This document shows, one piece after another, positions 1 through 8,975 of a stretch of 50,590 bases of DNA. The DNA is from Deltaproteobacteria bacterium (GTDB taxonomy: Bacteria > Myxococcota_A > Polyangia > Haliangiales > Haliangiaceae). Every line of letters starts with the position of its first letter. The first letter of the stretch is position 1. The translations under genes were made by a program, and so were the position numbers. Location of the stretch: contig JAFAOG010000568.1 in assembly GCA_019237945.1 (NCBI GenBank), positions 1 through 50,590 of the forward strand. The letters run 5' to 3'. Below the pieces are notes generated by a model that did no database searches, had not been told where the DNA came from, and saw only the letters and a program-made list of their open reading frames with translations.

Positions 1-1665
1 GCCGTTGAGGTTGACGCTGCCGACCGAGACATTGGGCTGGCCGATCAGCGCGGTGCGCACGAGACCGCCCTGCAGCGTCATGCCGAAGTTGACCGTCGCG
101 TCGATGTAGCTCGCCGTGACCGTGATCGTCGAGCCGCCGATGCAGCAGGTCGTGCCGCAGGCGCGCACGGTGAGCCGCACGTTCGGCAGGTGGACGTAGG
201 CCTGAAAGCCGCCGTTGATCAGCGTCAGCGTCGTCGTCGGGGTGTCCCACGCGATCGAGCCGGCGTTGTAGTTGACGTTGGGGTTGCACGCGAAGATGCC
301 ACAGCCGCCGCTGTTGATCGGGTTCGCGTTCGTCAGCGCCTGGTCGACGAGCTGGCGCAGCGCATCGCTCTTGAGCACCGTGTAGAAGAGGTCGTTGAGG
401 CTGTCGAGGCCGGCCGGATCCGGGTCGCCGATGGCCCACTGGTCGAGCCGCAGCGCGAGCGCGCCGTCCATCGGGTTCGCCTCGGGCGAGAAGTACGTGC
501 CGGCGAGCACGAAGCACGTCTTGCTGTTCTGGACGCCGTTGTTATCGGTCGCGACGACGTCGACGAAGTTCATGCCGAAGTTCATCGGCACGCTCGCGGT
601 CCAGTTGCCGGTCGCGCCGTCGAGGCTGGCCGCCGCGCCGCCGATCGTCACCGTCGTCGGCGTGAAGGCGCCGCCGAGCCGCACCGGGAACATCACCGTC
701 GCCGGCGCCTGCTGCACCATGTAGGCATCCGACGCGACGTTCGGCGTGTCGATCCGCAGGCAGTCGATCTGCGGGCCGTTCGAGTCGACGAGCGCGGGTA
801 GCGTCACGCTGAGCGGCACGTTGTTGTCGGTCATCGACGTCACGCTCGCCGTCAGGCCATACGTGCCGTCCTGCGAGAACAAAAAGCGCGCGGGCGAGGG
901 CGCCTGCACGGTCGGGTTCGCGGAGTAAGCGAACGTGACGTCGTCGACGCGGTTGCCGAACTTGTCGAACACCGACGCGATCAGCGTGACCTGATCGAGG
1001 ATCGCGTAGAGCGTGCGCGCCGGATCGAGGACACCCGCGATGCTGGCGGGCAGGGCGGGCAAGACGACGAGCGTGGCCGGCTGCACATCGGCGGCGCCGC
1101 TGACGACGCACGTCACCGTGTACGTGCCCGTGATCGTCGCGGTGACCTGCGTCGCGGTCGTCGTCGTGCCGGCGCCGCTCGGCGAGAGCGCGAGCGACTG
1201 CACGACGTCGGGTACCGGGTTGTCGTACGCGTCGAACGCGAGACACGTGACGCCGTCTGGCTGACCGGCGAGCGTCGTCGGCGTCGCGAGCTGCGTGATC
1301 ACGCGGACCGGCGGGCCGGCGGTGATCGTGACGTCCTCGGGCGTCGGATCGACGAGCGCGAGGCTCGGCGCCGCGCACCGCACCGTCGCACTGCCGACCT
1401 TCGCGGCGACCGTCACGCCGCCGGCATCGGCGAAGTGCTCGGGCGCTTCGTAGCTGATGACGAAGTCGGTCTCCGCGGTGAGCGGATTGCCGGCCTTGTC
1501 GAGCGCGGCATCGCCGTGTGCGTCGAGGACGAAGCACTGCGTGCCGACGGGGTCGCCGGCAACGAGCGTCGTCGACGCGACGTGCGTCTCGACCGACAGA
1601 CCAGGATGGATGTTGTCGCCGCAGGCGACAGTGAAGCTGACGAGCGCGAAAACCAGCGTCCGCAT
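1..1665 (-). CDS. Ig-like/adhesin-type putative lipoprotein, 3'-truncated by window edge
   Basis: ATG at 1665 with MRTLVFALVSFTVACGDN lipobox; frame open to base 1 (555 codons); repeated Ig-like beta-rich sequence. Missing from ORF track because there is no stop in the window. Confidence 0.85.
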   Translation of the reverse strand, partial: MRTLVFALVSFTVACGDNIHPGLSVETHVASTTLVAGDPVGTQCFVLDAHGDAALDKAGNPLTAETDFVISYEAPEHFADAGGVTVAAKVGSATVRCAAPSLALVDPTPEDVTITAGPPVRVITQLATPTTLAGQPDGVTCLAFDAYDNPVPDVVQSLALSPSGAGTTTTATQVTATITGTYTVTCVVSGAADVQPATLVVLPALPASIAGVLDPARTLYAILDQVTLIASVFDKFGNRVDDVTFAYSANPTVQAPSPARFLFSQDGTYGLTASVTSMTDNNVPLSVTLPALVDSNGPQIDCLRIDTPNVASDAYMVQQAPATVMFPVRLGGAFTPTTVTIGGAAASLDGATGNWTASVPMNFGMNFVDVVATDNNGVQNSKTCFVLAGTYFSPEANPMDGALALRLDQWAIGDPDPAGLDSLNDLFYTVLKSDALRQLVDQALTNANPINSGGCGIFACNPNVNYNAGSIAWDTPTTTLTLINGGFQAYVHLPNVRLTVRACGTTCCIGGSTITVTASYIDATVNFGMTLQGGLVRTALIGQPNVSVGSVNLNG

Positions 1666-1836
1666 CGGGGCGCCTCCCCAACCCACGATACACCGCCGTC
1701 TCCCGCCGCCGTAGGTAAGACGTCGGTGAGCGGTGCGTGTCGTCACGCCTCTGACACGAGTCGGTCTCACTAGGCGCAACCATGCGACGACACGGGCAAC
1801 CCGCTCGGGCACGACCGCTGCAATCGGCCGCGACCC

Positions 1837-2715
1837 ATGCGCACCCTTGCCGTCCTGTTCACCGCCTCGCTCGCGGCCTGCGCCGTCGACGCCGAGCTTC
1901 CCTCCGACGACACCACGCCCACGGCCGACGAGTCGGCCGCCGATAACGGCGCCGTGACATACGCCACCACGTTGGCCGTCAAGCTGACCAGCTCGCCGCC
2001 GGCGCTGACGAACAGCACGACCGCGACGTTCGCGTTCACGACGACGAAGCCGGCAACGACGAAGTGCCGGATCGACGGCGCGGCCTACGCCGCCTGCACC
2101 TCGCCCGTGACGTTCACCGGCCTCACCCAGGGCCTGCACCTGTTCGATCTCAAGGCGACGGCGAGCGGCAAGACGGTCGCGATCCCGAGCTATCGCTTCA
2201 CCGTCGATACCACGGCGCCGACCGTGACGATCACGGGCGTGCCGTCGCCGGCGCTGACGAACCAGCGCACCGCGACGTTCACGTTCGATGCGGGGGAGTC
2301 CGTGTCGACGACCTGCTCGGTCGATACCGCGCCCGTCGCCTGCACGTCGCCCGTGAGCTACAGCGGGATCATCGATGGCTGGCACCGGTTCACGGTCACC
2401 GGCACCGATGCCGCCGGAAACGCCTCGAGCGCCACGTTCGACTGGACCGTGGATGGCACCGCACCGGTCGTCAGCGGCCTCGGCTACTCGTGCGATCCGA
2501 ACGGGCTGCTCGATGTCGTGTGGAACGCGACCGACAACTACCAGCTCAGCGGGACCTCGTGCAGCTACGCCGGGTCGACGTGGGACTGCTCGAGCGGCCA
2601 CGAGTGGACCGGCTACGTCAGCGGCCCGCAGACGCCGTTCACGGTCACCGCGTACGATACGGCAAACAACCACGCGACGAAGTCCGTGGTGATCAAATCG
2701 ATCTACTGCAATTGA
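1837..2715 (+). CDS. Putative lipoprotein with bacterial Ig-like repeats
   Basis: MRTLAVLFTASLAACAVD lipobox; two repeats of the type SPALTN..TATFTF..C.VD..CTSPVSYSG. Confidence 0.85.
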   Translation: MRTLAVLFTASLAACAVDAELPSDDTTPTADESAADNGAVTYATTLAVKLTSSPPALTNSTTATFAFTTTKPATTKCRIDGAAYAACTSPVTFTGLTQGLHLFDLKATASGKTVAIPSYRFTVDTTAPTVTITGVPSPALTNQRTATFTFDAGESVSTTCSVDTAPVACTSPVSYSGIIDGWHRFTVTGTDAAGNASSATFDWTVDGTAPVVSGLGYSCDPNGLLDVVWNATDNYQLSGTSCSYAGSTWDCSSGHEWTGYVSGPQTPFTVTAYDTANNHATKSVVIKSIYCN

Positions 2716-3280
2716 GCAGCTCGTCGTCGAGGCGCGATGCGCGCAGCTTCGAGAAGCGGCGGTACGCGTCGTCGAGCTGGGCCTCGAGCGCTTCGAGCCC
2801 GTCGAGCCGGCCGAGGTCGAACAGCTCGCGCCGCAGATCGTTGCACGCGTAGCGCGCACACAGCGCTGGCCGATCCTCGACAGTGAGCGTGCAGTGGGTC
2901 GGCGCGCGAAACGCACAGCCGGCGTGCTCGGTGCGCGGCGCGACGAGATCCGCGGGACGCGTGCCGCACTGCGCGAGCATCGCCACCTCGTCGCCGTTGA
3001 ACAGATCCTCGGTGCGGCCGCTGCAGCAGTGACCGCCCGCGAACGCGCCGCCCGGCGGCGGCATGCCCTTGCCACACTCGCTGCACGACGTGACAGCGCC
3101 CGTCGCATCGGCGAGCGCGCGCTTGAGCCGTCGCACCTCGAGGGCCGCCGCGCGCTCCTCGGCGGATGGCTCGGCTTGCCGCTCCGCGCGTAGCCGAACG
3201 CGTAGTGCCGCGAGCTCGTCGGCGCGCGTCTTCGGCTGGCGCAGCCGGATCAGCAGGCGCTCGAGCGGAATGATCACCAC
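2693..3280 (-). CDS. Cys-rich (YkgJ-like metal-cluster?) hypothetical protein
   Basis: CSECGKG..GGHCCSGRTEDL..C..GCAFR.PTHCTL..DRPALCARYAC; GTG start overlaps the GH5 stop (GTGGTGA). Confidence 0.75.
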   Translation of the reverse strand: MVIIPLERLLIRLRQPKTRADELAALRVRLRAERQAEPSAEERAAALEVRRLKRALADATGAVTSCSECGKGMPPPGGAFAGGHCCSGRTEDLFNGDEVAMLAQCGTRPADLVAPRTEHAGCAFRAPTHCTLTVEDRPALCARYACNDLRRELFDLGRLDGLEALEAQLDDAYRRFSKLRASRLDDELLNCSRSI

Positions 3281-4365
3281 GGCGTCGCGAGGTGATCGTG
3301 AAGGAGGTCGCCCCACGCGGTGCGCGGGAAGTTGTAGCCGGTGGCGGCGTCGAGGCCGCAGCCGTCGCTCGCGGTGTCCTGCAGCATGCTCGGCGGGCAG
3401 CGCTGATGGAACACCCACGCGATGTACGGCACCTCGGCCGCCTGCGCGACCGGCCACAGCGCCTGGATGTCCTGGTTGGTCATCACGCCCGCCGGTCCGT
3501 ACTCGCCGATCATGATCGGCAGGTGCATCGCGGGCTGCGTGATCAAGCGATCGAAGTCCGCCTGCGTGTTGTACGGATGGACCTCGTAGATGATGCGATC
3601 GCCGGCGAGCGGGTTCGCGACGAAGTACGTCAGGTCGCGCGCGTAGTTCTCCGGCGCCTGCGCGACGATGATGTGATGCGGCGTGCCGTGGCTGTCCTCG
3701 ACCTGACGGATCGCCTGGATCGCGGTCGCGTACATCGCGGCGAGGGCGGCATCCTGATTCGCGGGGCCGTGCGGCTCGTTCGTCAGGCCGAACAGCACGC
3801 GCGGGTTGTCGTGAAACGCTTCGGCGAGCGCGCGATACACCGGCAGCGTGTCGCCCGCCGAATTCGGCCACTCGCTGTCCGCACCGCCGTCCATCTCGGT
3901 CTTCATCGACGGGTCCGCGAACACCGTCACCTCGACATAGACGCCCGGCTTGCTCGTCATGTGCGTGACGTTCTGGACGATGTCCGCGAGGTACTGCGGA
4001 TCGTCGACGAGGCTCTTCCACTGCACCTCGCCCGCGTTGAACGGCGCCTTCTTCGCCGAGAGCAGGAAGCGGATGAAGCTCGCGTGCCAGTTGTCGATCA
4101 GCTCGTCGCTCCAGCGATCGACGCCTGCCGGATTCGCCGGCATGAACGAGCACGCCTCGCACGACCGCTCGTCGTGAAGATCGGCGCCGCGCCCGTGAAA
4201 GCGCGTGCCGTCGGCGTGATGGACGATGTGCGTGCCGACGACGTCGAGCCACTCATCGGCGCTCCCGGAGGTGTCGCCGCTGGCTTCACCGTGGACCGCA
4301 GGCGCATCGGACTTGCCATGACCGCTGCCGCACGCCGCGAGTACCACAAAGACCCAGGCCCTCAT
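3274..4365 (-). CDS. Glycoside hydrolase family 5 (cellulase-like) lipoprotein
   Basis: LTNEPHG and MIGEYGPAG motifs, W near C-terminus, N-terminal lipobox. Confidence 0.85.
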   Translation of the reverse strand: MRAWVFVVLAACGSGHGKSDAPAVHGEASGDTSGSADEWLDVVGTHIVHHADGTRFHGRGADLHDERSCEACSFMPANPAGVDRWSDELIDNWHASFIRFLLSAKKAPFNAGEVQWKSLVDDPQYLADIVQNVTHMTSKPGVYVEVTVFADPSMKTEMDGGADSEWPNSAGDTLPVYRALAEAFHDNPRVLFGLTNEPHGPANQDAALAAMYATAIQAIRQVEDSHGTPHHIIVAQAPENYARDLTYFVANPLAGDRIIYEVHPYNTQADFDRLITQPAMHLPIMIGEYGPAGVMTNQDIQALWPVAQAAEVPYIAWVFHQRCPPSMLQDTASDGCGLDAATGYNFPRTAWGDLLHDHLATPW

Positions 4366-4371
4366 GGGGCC

Positions 4372-4377
4372 ATCCTA
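4372..4377 (-). promoter_or_regulatory. -10-like TAGGAT, N6 before ATG (4365): predicted leaderless start
   Basis: minus strand TAGGAT-GGCCCC-ATG. Confidence 0.55.
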
Positions 4378-4391
4378 CGCTGCCTCGAGAT

Positions 4392-4547
4392 TCAGCGCTT
4401 GCGACCGCGGCCACGGCGGCGGGGCATGTGCTCGAGCAACTCCGAGACGCGGATCTCGGTGGCGACGGCCGCGAGCTGCTCGTCGTGCAGCTCACGCTCG
4501 TACTTCGTGTAGAGGTCGCTGACCAGCTGGCCCATCGTGATCGTCAT
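4392..4547 (-). CDS. Small 51-aa protein with basic C-terminus
   Basis: MTITMGQLVSDLYTKYERELHDEQLAAVATEIRVSELLEHMPRRRGRGRKR; normal composition unlike surrounding artefact ORFs. Confidence 0.55.
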   Translation of the reverse strand: MTITMGQLVSDLYTKYERELHDEQLAAVATEIRVSELLEHMPRRRGRGRKR

Positions 4548-4765
4548 GGGGAAATCTCTAGTGCGAACAATGTGCCGGCGAGTTGCGCGGGAACTGCACG
4601 ACATCACGCGCAGATGACGCGCGAGAGCGTGCGGGCACGCGCAGTCGAAGCGCATGGCGTAGCGGTTCTGATGCACGCCGGGCGAGATCTGCCAGTGATG
4701 TCGCGATGTAGGCGTGGGTGGGCGTCGGCTCGCGGAGTGGCGCGGTCGATGCTCAAGGCAGGCCC

Positions 4766-5242
4766 ATGACTCCCGATCTCGTGTGTGCCGGCGACGTGAT
4801 GACGCGCGAGCTGATCACCGTGACGCCGGAGACCCCGCTGCTCGATGTTCACCGGCTGTTCGTCGAGGAAGAGATCCACGGCGCGCCCGTTGTTGGCGAG
4901 GACGGCACGGTCTACGGGCTCGTCACGACAACCGATCTCGTGCGCGTGGTTCGCGACGCGGAGGACAACAACGAGCGCGTCGATGCCCTGACCGCGGCCG
5001 ACGCGATGACGCCCGATCCGATCATGGTGCCACCCGACACGTCGCTCGAGCAGCTCGCGCGCACGATGGTCGATCTGCGCATCCACCGCGTGTTCGTCGG
5101 CACGGATCGCATGCTCGAGGGCGTGGTCAGCGCCTTCGATGTCGTGCGCGTCGTCGCGGGCTACTCGTCGGAGAGCGCTTCGAGGAACGCCGCGAGATCG
5201 GCGAGATCGTCCTTCGACATGCCGAGGTCGCCGACGCGATGA
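4766..5242 (+). CDS. Tandem CBS-domain protein
   Basis: VMTRELITVTPETPLLDVHRLFVEEEIHGAPVV and AMTPDPIMVPPDTSLEQLARTMVDLRIHRVFV. Confidence 0.85.
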   Translation: MTPDLVCAGDVMTRELITVTPETPLLDVHRLFVEEEIHGAPVVGEDGTVYGLVTTTDLVRVVRDAEDNNERVDALTAADAMTPDPIMVPPDTSLEQLARTMVDLRIHRVFVGTDRMLEGVVSAFDVVRVVAGYSSESASRNAARSARSSFDMPRSPTR

Positions 5243-6201
5243 TCGATCGTCGCCGGGATCTCCGGTGCGGGCCACTGGCAGCGCGCCTGAGAATTGGCAG
5301 CGCGGCTGCACGTCGCCACCTGCATCGAGCCGACGTCGCGCGTGTTGAGGAACTCGAGCATGAACGGCAGGTTCTCGAAGTAGCCGTTGTGACCGTAGGG
5401 GGCCGTGCGCGCGACGTTGCGCAGCGAAGGCACGCGGAACTTCCCGTCCTCGGTCGGCTGGTTGACGGTCGTCGAGAGGCCGTGATCGATGAAGCTCGGG
5501 TTGTCGCGCAGGAACATGTTGTTCTCGTAGCGAGGCACGCCGACGTTGACGTACTCGAAGCTCGTGAACAGAGGCGCCGGATGGCAGCTCGCGCAGCTCG
5601 CGTTGAACAGGCGATAGCCGCGGAGCTCCTGCGCGCTCAGCGTGCCGGTGCCGGCCATGAACTTGTCGTAGCGCGACGAGAACGGGGAGAGATCGGGGCC
5701 GCGCTCGTAACTCGCGAGGGCATCGGTGATGTGCGCGAACGCGGTCTCGGTATCGTCGAGCGCGCGCGACCCGTAGACCTCGCGGAACTGCGCCGCATAT
5801 GGCGAGCGACGAACCTTCGCGACCACCGTGGCGTGATCGGGGTTGTTCATCTCGCGCGGGTTCATCAGCGGTCCCGCAGCCTGCTCCTCGAGAGACGACG
5901 CGCGGCCATCCCAGAACAAGCCGCCGACCCAGCGCCCGTCGTAGTGCAGCGGCGGGATCGCGGCGCTGTACATCGCCGTGGGCGCATTGCGGTTGCCGAA
6001 GCGACCGTCGACCGCGCCCATCGACGTCGTGCGATCGCTCTCGGGATCTCGGAATGCCTGCGTCGGGTCATGGCAGTCGGCGCACGACTGGCCGACCGGC
6101 GTCGACAGCGAGCGGTCGTTGAACAGCTGCTTGCCGAGCTGCTCCTTCGACGGTGCATCGACCGCGCAGCCCGCCACGAGCAGGAACACCCAGAACCGCA
6201 C
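5161..6201 (-). CDS. Di-haem cytochrome c peroxidase / MauG-like lipoprotein
   Basis: Two CxxCH sites (CADCH, CASCH); lipobox LVAGC; GTG start at 6201 (or 6207). Confidence 0.85.
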   Translation of the reverse strand: MRFWVFLLVAGCAVDAPSKEQLGKQLFNDRSLSTPVGQSCADCHDPTQAFRDPESDRTTSMGAVDGRFGNRNAPTAMYSAAIPPLHYDGRWVGGLFWDGRASSLEEQAAGPLMNPREMNNPDHATVVAKVRRSPYAAQFREVYGSRALDDTETAFAHITDALASYERGPDLSPFSSRYDKFMAGTGTLSAQELRGYRLFNASCASCHPAPLFTSFEYVNVGVPRYENNMFLRDNPSFIDHGLSTTVNQPTEDGKFRVPSLRNVARTAPYGHNGYFENLPFMLEFLNTRDVGSMQVATCSRAANSQARCQWPAPEIPATIDHRVGDLGMSKDDLADLAAFLEALSDE

Positions 6202-6248
6202 CTCCACAATGTGGGGCGACGGCGGCGCCGTGCAACGCGGAGATTCTC

Positions 6249-7901
6249 TCAGGGACGGTACGCGCCGATGACGCGCAATGCGCCACTTGCGGGGTCCTGC
6301 GCGACATGCACGAACGTGCGGCCTGCGAAATGCTCGCGCTGCGTCGTGATCTCGACGATCGTGTACCGGTCGCCGCCCGGCGCGAGCGCGATCGGCAGCG
6401 TGCAGGTGTGGGCGCCCGCGGCGACGGCGGCGGTGGTCGCGACGAGCTTGCCGTCGTGGTCGAACATCGAGAGGGCGTAGCTCGTGTGCTCGCTCGTGAA
6501 GCGGTACTGCAAGGCAAGGTCGTCGAAGCACACGCGATCGCGATCTGCCCGAAATCCGTCGAGCGGATTGACGCGAGCGAACCAGTACGCGCCGGTCGCG
6601 CGCTGGCGGGCGACGAGGGCATCGGTGAGGAAGTCGACCGCGCGCTTGTCGTGGTAGCGCGCCGACATCACGATCGCGCGCAGCTGCTCGCGCGAGAACC
6701 GCATCAGGATCTTCGTCGCCCAGAACGCGTCGTAGCGGTCGCGCGTCGTGAACGGGACGTAGGCGGCCGAGGTCGGGTGCCAGTCGTCGGGATCGAAGTC
6801 GGCATCGTAGGCGCCGACGCCGGGAGCCGGTGACCGGTCGCGGTCTTCCCAGTCGCGCTTCTCGATGCCGAGCGTGATCAGGCTGCGGAAGCTCTTCTGC
6901 GGATCGAGGAAGTAGTCGTAGCCGCGGCGCGGGTCCTGGCTCGTCGAGGCGAACACGCCGAGGCTCTTGCCGAAGTCGAGCAGGTAGTGGACGACGTAGT
7001 GGCGGCCGGGGTGGCGCGCGTCCTCCGTCCACATATCGATGAAGTTGCTCTCCTGGATGTCGCCGTGATCGAGCCATGCCGCGAACGTGTAGAGCCCGCG
7101 GAGCTCGCGCCGCAGCTCGTGCGGGATGCGGTCGTTGGGATCGTCGGAGCGGACGCCCTCCGCGGGATGACCACCGAGCGGCTTGCCGGCGAGCCAGTGC
7201 GAGGCGAGGGCGCGATACGAGCCGTCGGGCGCGCGCTCGATCGTCGACAGCCGGTGCTGCAGATCCTCGTTCGTCAGCGGGCGCTTGTCCTCGATCTCGC
7301 TGTCCTTGATGTACGCATCCTTCGCGAGCGCGAGATCCTCGGCGCGGAACTGCACGATGTAGTCATCGGTGACGTTGTAGCCGCACGCCCACAGGATCTT
7401 CTCGACGATCACGTGCGCGCCGGTCTCCTCCTCGGCAAAGCCGCGCGAGTCGAACTTGAGCACGAACTTCTCGCCGCGCGCGTCCTTGATGATGAAGCCG
7501 ACCTCCGCGCCGCCGAGCTTCGTGCTCTCGACGGTCCACGGCTTGTGATCCTCGGGCGAGCCGATCACGTTCGGGCCTGTCGCGAGCTCGGCGGGGGACA
7601 GGTCGTGCTGGCCGATGCGGTTGGTGAACCACGTCGAGTCGGGGACCTCGTCGAGCGCGTTGATGCCGACGGCGCGGGTCTTCGGATGCACCTCGAGCGT
7701 GCGCGTCAAGCGGCGCTGCACGAGACCGTCGTAGTGATAGACGTCCTCGAGGAAGATCCGCGGGGCCGGCGTCTTCGGGACGTCTAGGCGGTCATTGACG
7801 AGCGCGACGGCGGGGGCGTTCGCGAAGCGGGCCGCGGGCACGCGCGCCGGCGACGAGCAGGCCGCGACGGCCAGGATCGAAGCGAGCGCGAGCCGGGGCA
7901 T
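6249..7901 (-). CDS. Conserved hypothetical lipoprotein with kinase-fold motifs
   Basis: N-term lipobox LAVAAC; GEKFVLKFD; HGDIQESN; LLDFG; MPRLALAS start. Confidence 0.85.
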   Translation of the reverse strand: MPRLALASILAVAACSSPARVPAARFANAPAVALVNDRLDVPKTPAPRIFLEDVYHYDGLVQRRLTRTLEVHPKTRAVGINALDEVPDSTWFTNRIGQHDLSPAELATGPNVIGSPEDHKPWTVESTKLGGAEVGFIIKDARGEKFVLKFDSRGFAEEETGAHVIVEKILWACGYNVTDDYIVQFRAEDLALAKDAYIKDSEIEDKRPLTNEDLQHRLSTIERAPDGSYRALASHWLAGKPLGGHPAEGVRSDDPNDRIPHELRRELRGLYTFAAWLDHGDIQESNFIDMWTEDARHPGRHYVVHYLLDFGKSLGVFASTSQDPRRGYDYFLDPQKSFRSLITLGIEKRDWEDRDRSPAPGVGAYDADFDPDDWHPTSAAYVPFTTRDRYDAFWATKILMRFSREQLRAIVMSARYHDKRAVDFLTDALVARQRATGAYWFARVNPLDGFRADRDRVCFDDLALQYRFTSEHTSYALSMFDHDGKLVATTAAVAAGAHTCTLPIALAPGGDRYTIVEITTQREHFAGRTFVHVAQDPASGALRVIGAYRP

Positions 7902-8030
7902 TTTCCCGAAGTGGTGCAACCAGGATGCCGCTGTCAGCACTCCTCGTATCGCGTGGCGGCGGAGCGCGGCGTGCGCGAATGCGACGTGCGCGATCGCTCG
8001 CCATCCGCTAACCCTGTGACGGGGGGACCG

Positions 8031-8975
8031 ATGAAGAAGTGGATCATCGTGCTGGCCGCAGCCGGCTGTTCGAACACGTCGGGCAACACGACCGACACCT
8101 GTGCGGCGCTGACGCGCGCGACGCCCACCGCCATGCCGCAGTGGAGCGGCAGCGTGTTCACGATCGTCATGGAGAACAAGAGCCGCGGCGACATCCTCGG
8201 CAACAAGAGCGGGCCGTTCATCAACGGTCTCGCCAAGCAGGGCGCGCTCGCCAACGGCTATCACGACTCGTTCGTGCACCCGAGCGAGCCGAACTACCTG
8301 TGGATGGTGGCGGGCGAGAACTTCGGGATCCTCGACGACGCGGATCCGGTCAAGCACTCGCTCGACTCGTCGTCGCACATCGCGGATCAGCTCGAGCTCG
8401 CGGGATTGTCGTGGAAGGCGTACCAGGAGAGCATGGGCTCTCCGTGCGGGCTGACGTCGCACGGGCGTTACGCGGCGAAGCACAACCCGTTCGTTTACTT
8501 CAGCGACATCAACGGCTGGGACGGCAAGACGTTCCAGCCCTCCGCCCGGTGCAACGAGCACGTCGTCGACTACAGCGAGCTCGACAAGGACATCGCGGCC
8601 GGCACCGTGCCGCGCTACGTGTTCATCACGCCGAACCTCGACAACGACATGCACGACGGCTCGGTCGCGCAGGGCGATCTGTGGCTCTCGCAAGAGATCC
8701 CGAAGATCATGGCGACCGACGCCTACAAGAACAACGGCGTGATCTTCCTGCTCTGGGACGAGGGGTCGGGGACGCTCGGCCCGGGCGACGATCCGCCGTT
8801 CATCGCGATCTCGCCGCTGATCAAGGCCGGGTACACGTCGACGGCGTCGTACGGCACGTCGTCGTATCTCAAGACGGTGCAGCAGATCCTCGGCGTCGAG
8901 GACCTGCCGTGCGCGACGGACCGCAGCACGGTCTCCGCGATGACCGATCTGTTCAGCGCGCCGCTGCAGCCGTAG
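8031..8975 (+). CDS. PF04185-type phosphoesterase (acid phosphatase/phospholipase C-like), paralog 1
   Basis: FTIVMENKS..., PNYLWMVAGENFGI, ITPNLDNDMHDG, LLWDEG motifs. Confidence 0.85.
   Translation: MKKWIIVLAAAGCSNTSGNTTDTCAALTRATPTAMPQWSGSVFTIVMENKSRGDILGNKSGPFINGLAKQGALANGYHDSFVHPSEPNYLWMVAGENFGILDDADPVKHSLDSSSHIADQLELAGLSWKAYQESMGSPCGLTSHGRYAAKHNPFVYFSDINGWDGKTFQPSARCNEHVVDYSELDKDIAAGTVPRYVFITPNLDNDMHDGSVAQGDLWLSQEIPKIMATDAYKNNGVIFLLWDEGSGTLGPGDDPPFIAISPLIKAGYTSTASYGTSSYLKTVQQILGVEDLPCATDRSTVSAMTDLFSAPLQP

Noticed and set aside
190-801. ORF of 203 aa on + strand and other Arg/Ala/Val-rich ORFs in 1-1700
   Set aside because: Antisense to the edge-truncated Ig-like lipoprotein 1..1665 (-); R-rich composition typical of off-frame translation in GC-rich DNA
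4548-4765. GC-rich 218-bp gap as possible ncRNA or operator (GCGTG-CGGG-CACGC hairpin)
   Set aside because: Only a 5-bp stem and no promoter/terminator pair visible; not above background for this GC content
2693-8975. Two convergent overlaps of exactly 23 bp as a functional constant
   Set aside because: Other overlaps are 4, 10, 12 and 82 bp, and the two 23-bp sequences are unrelated; likely coincidence
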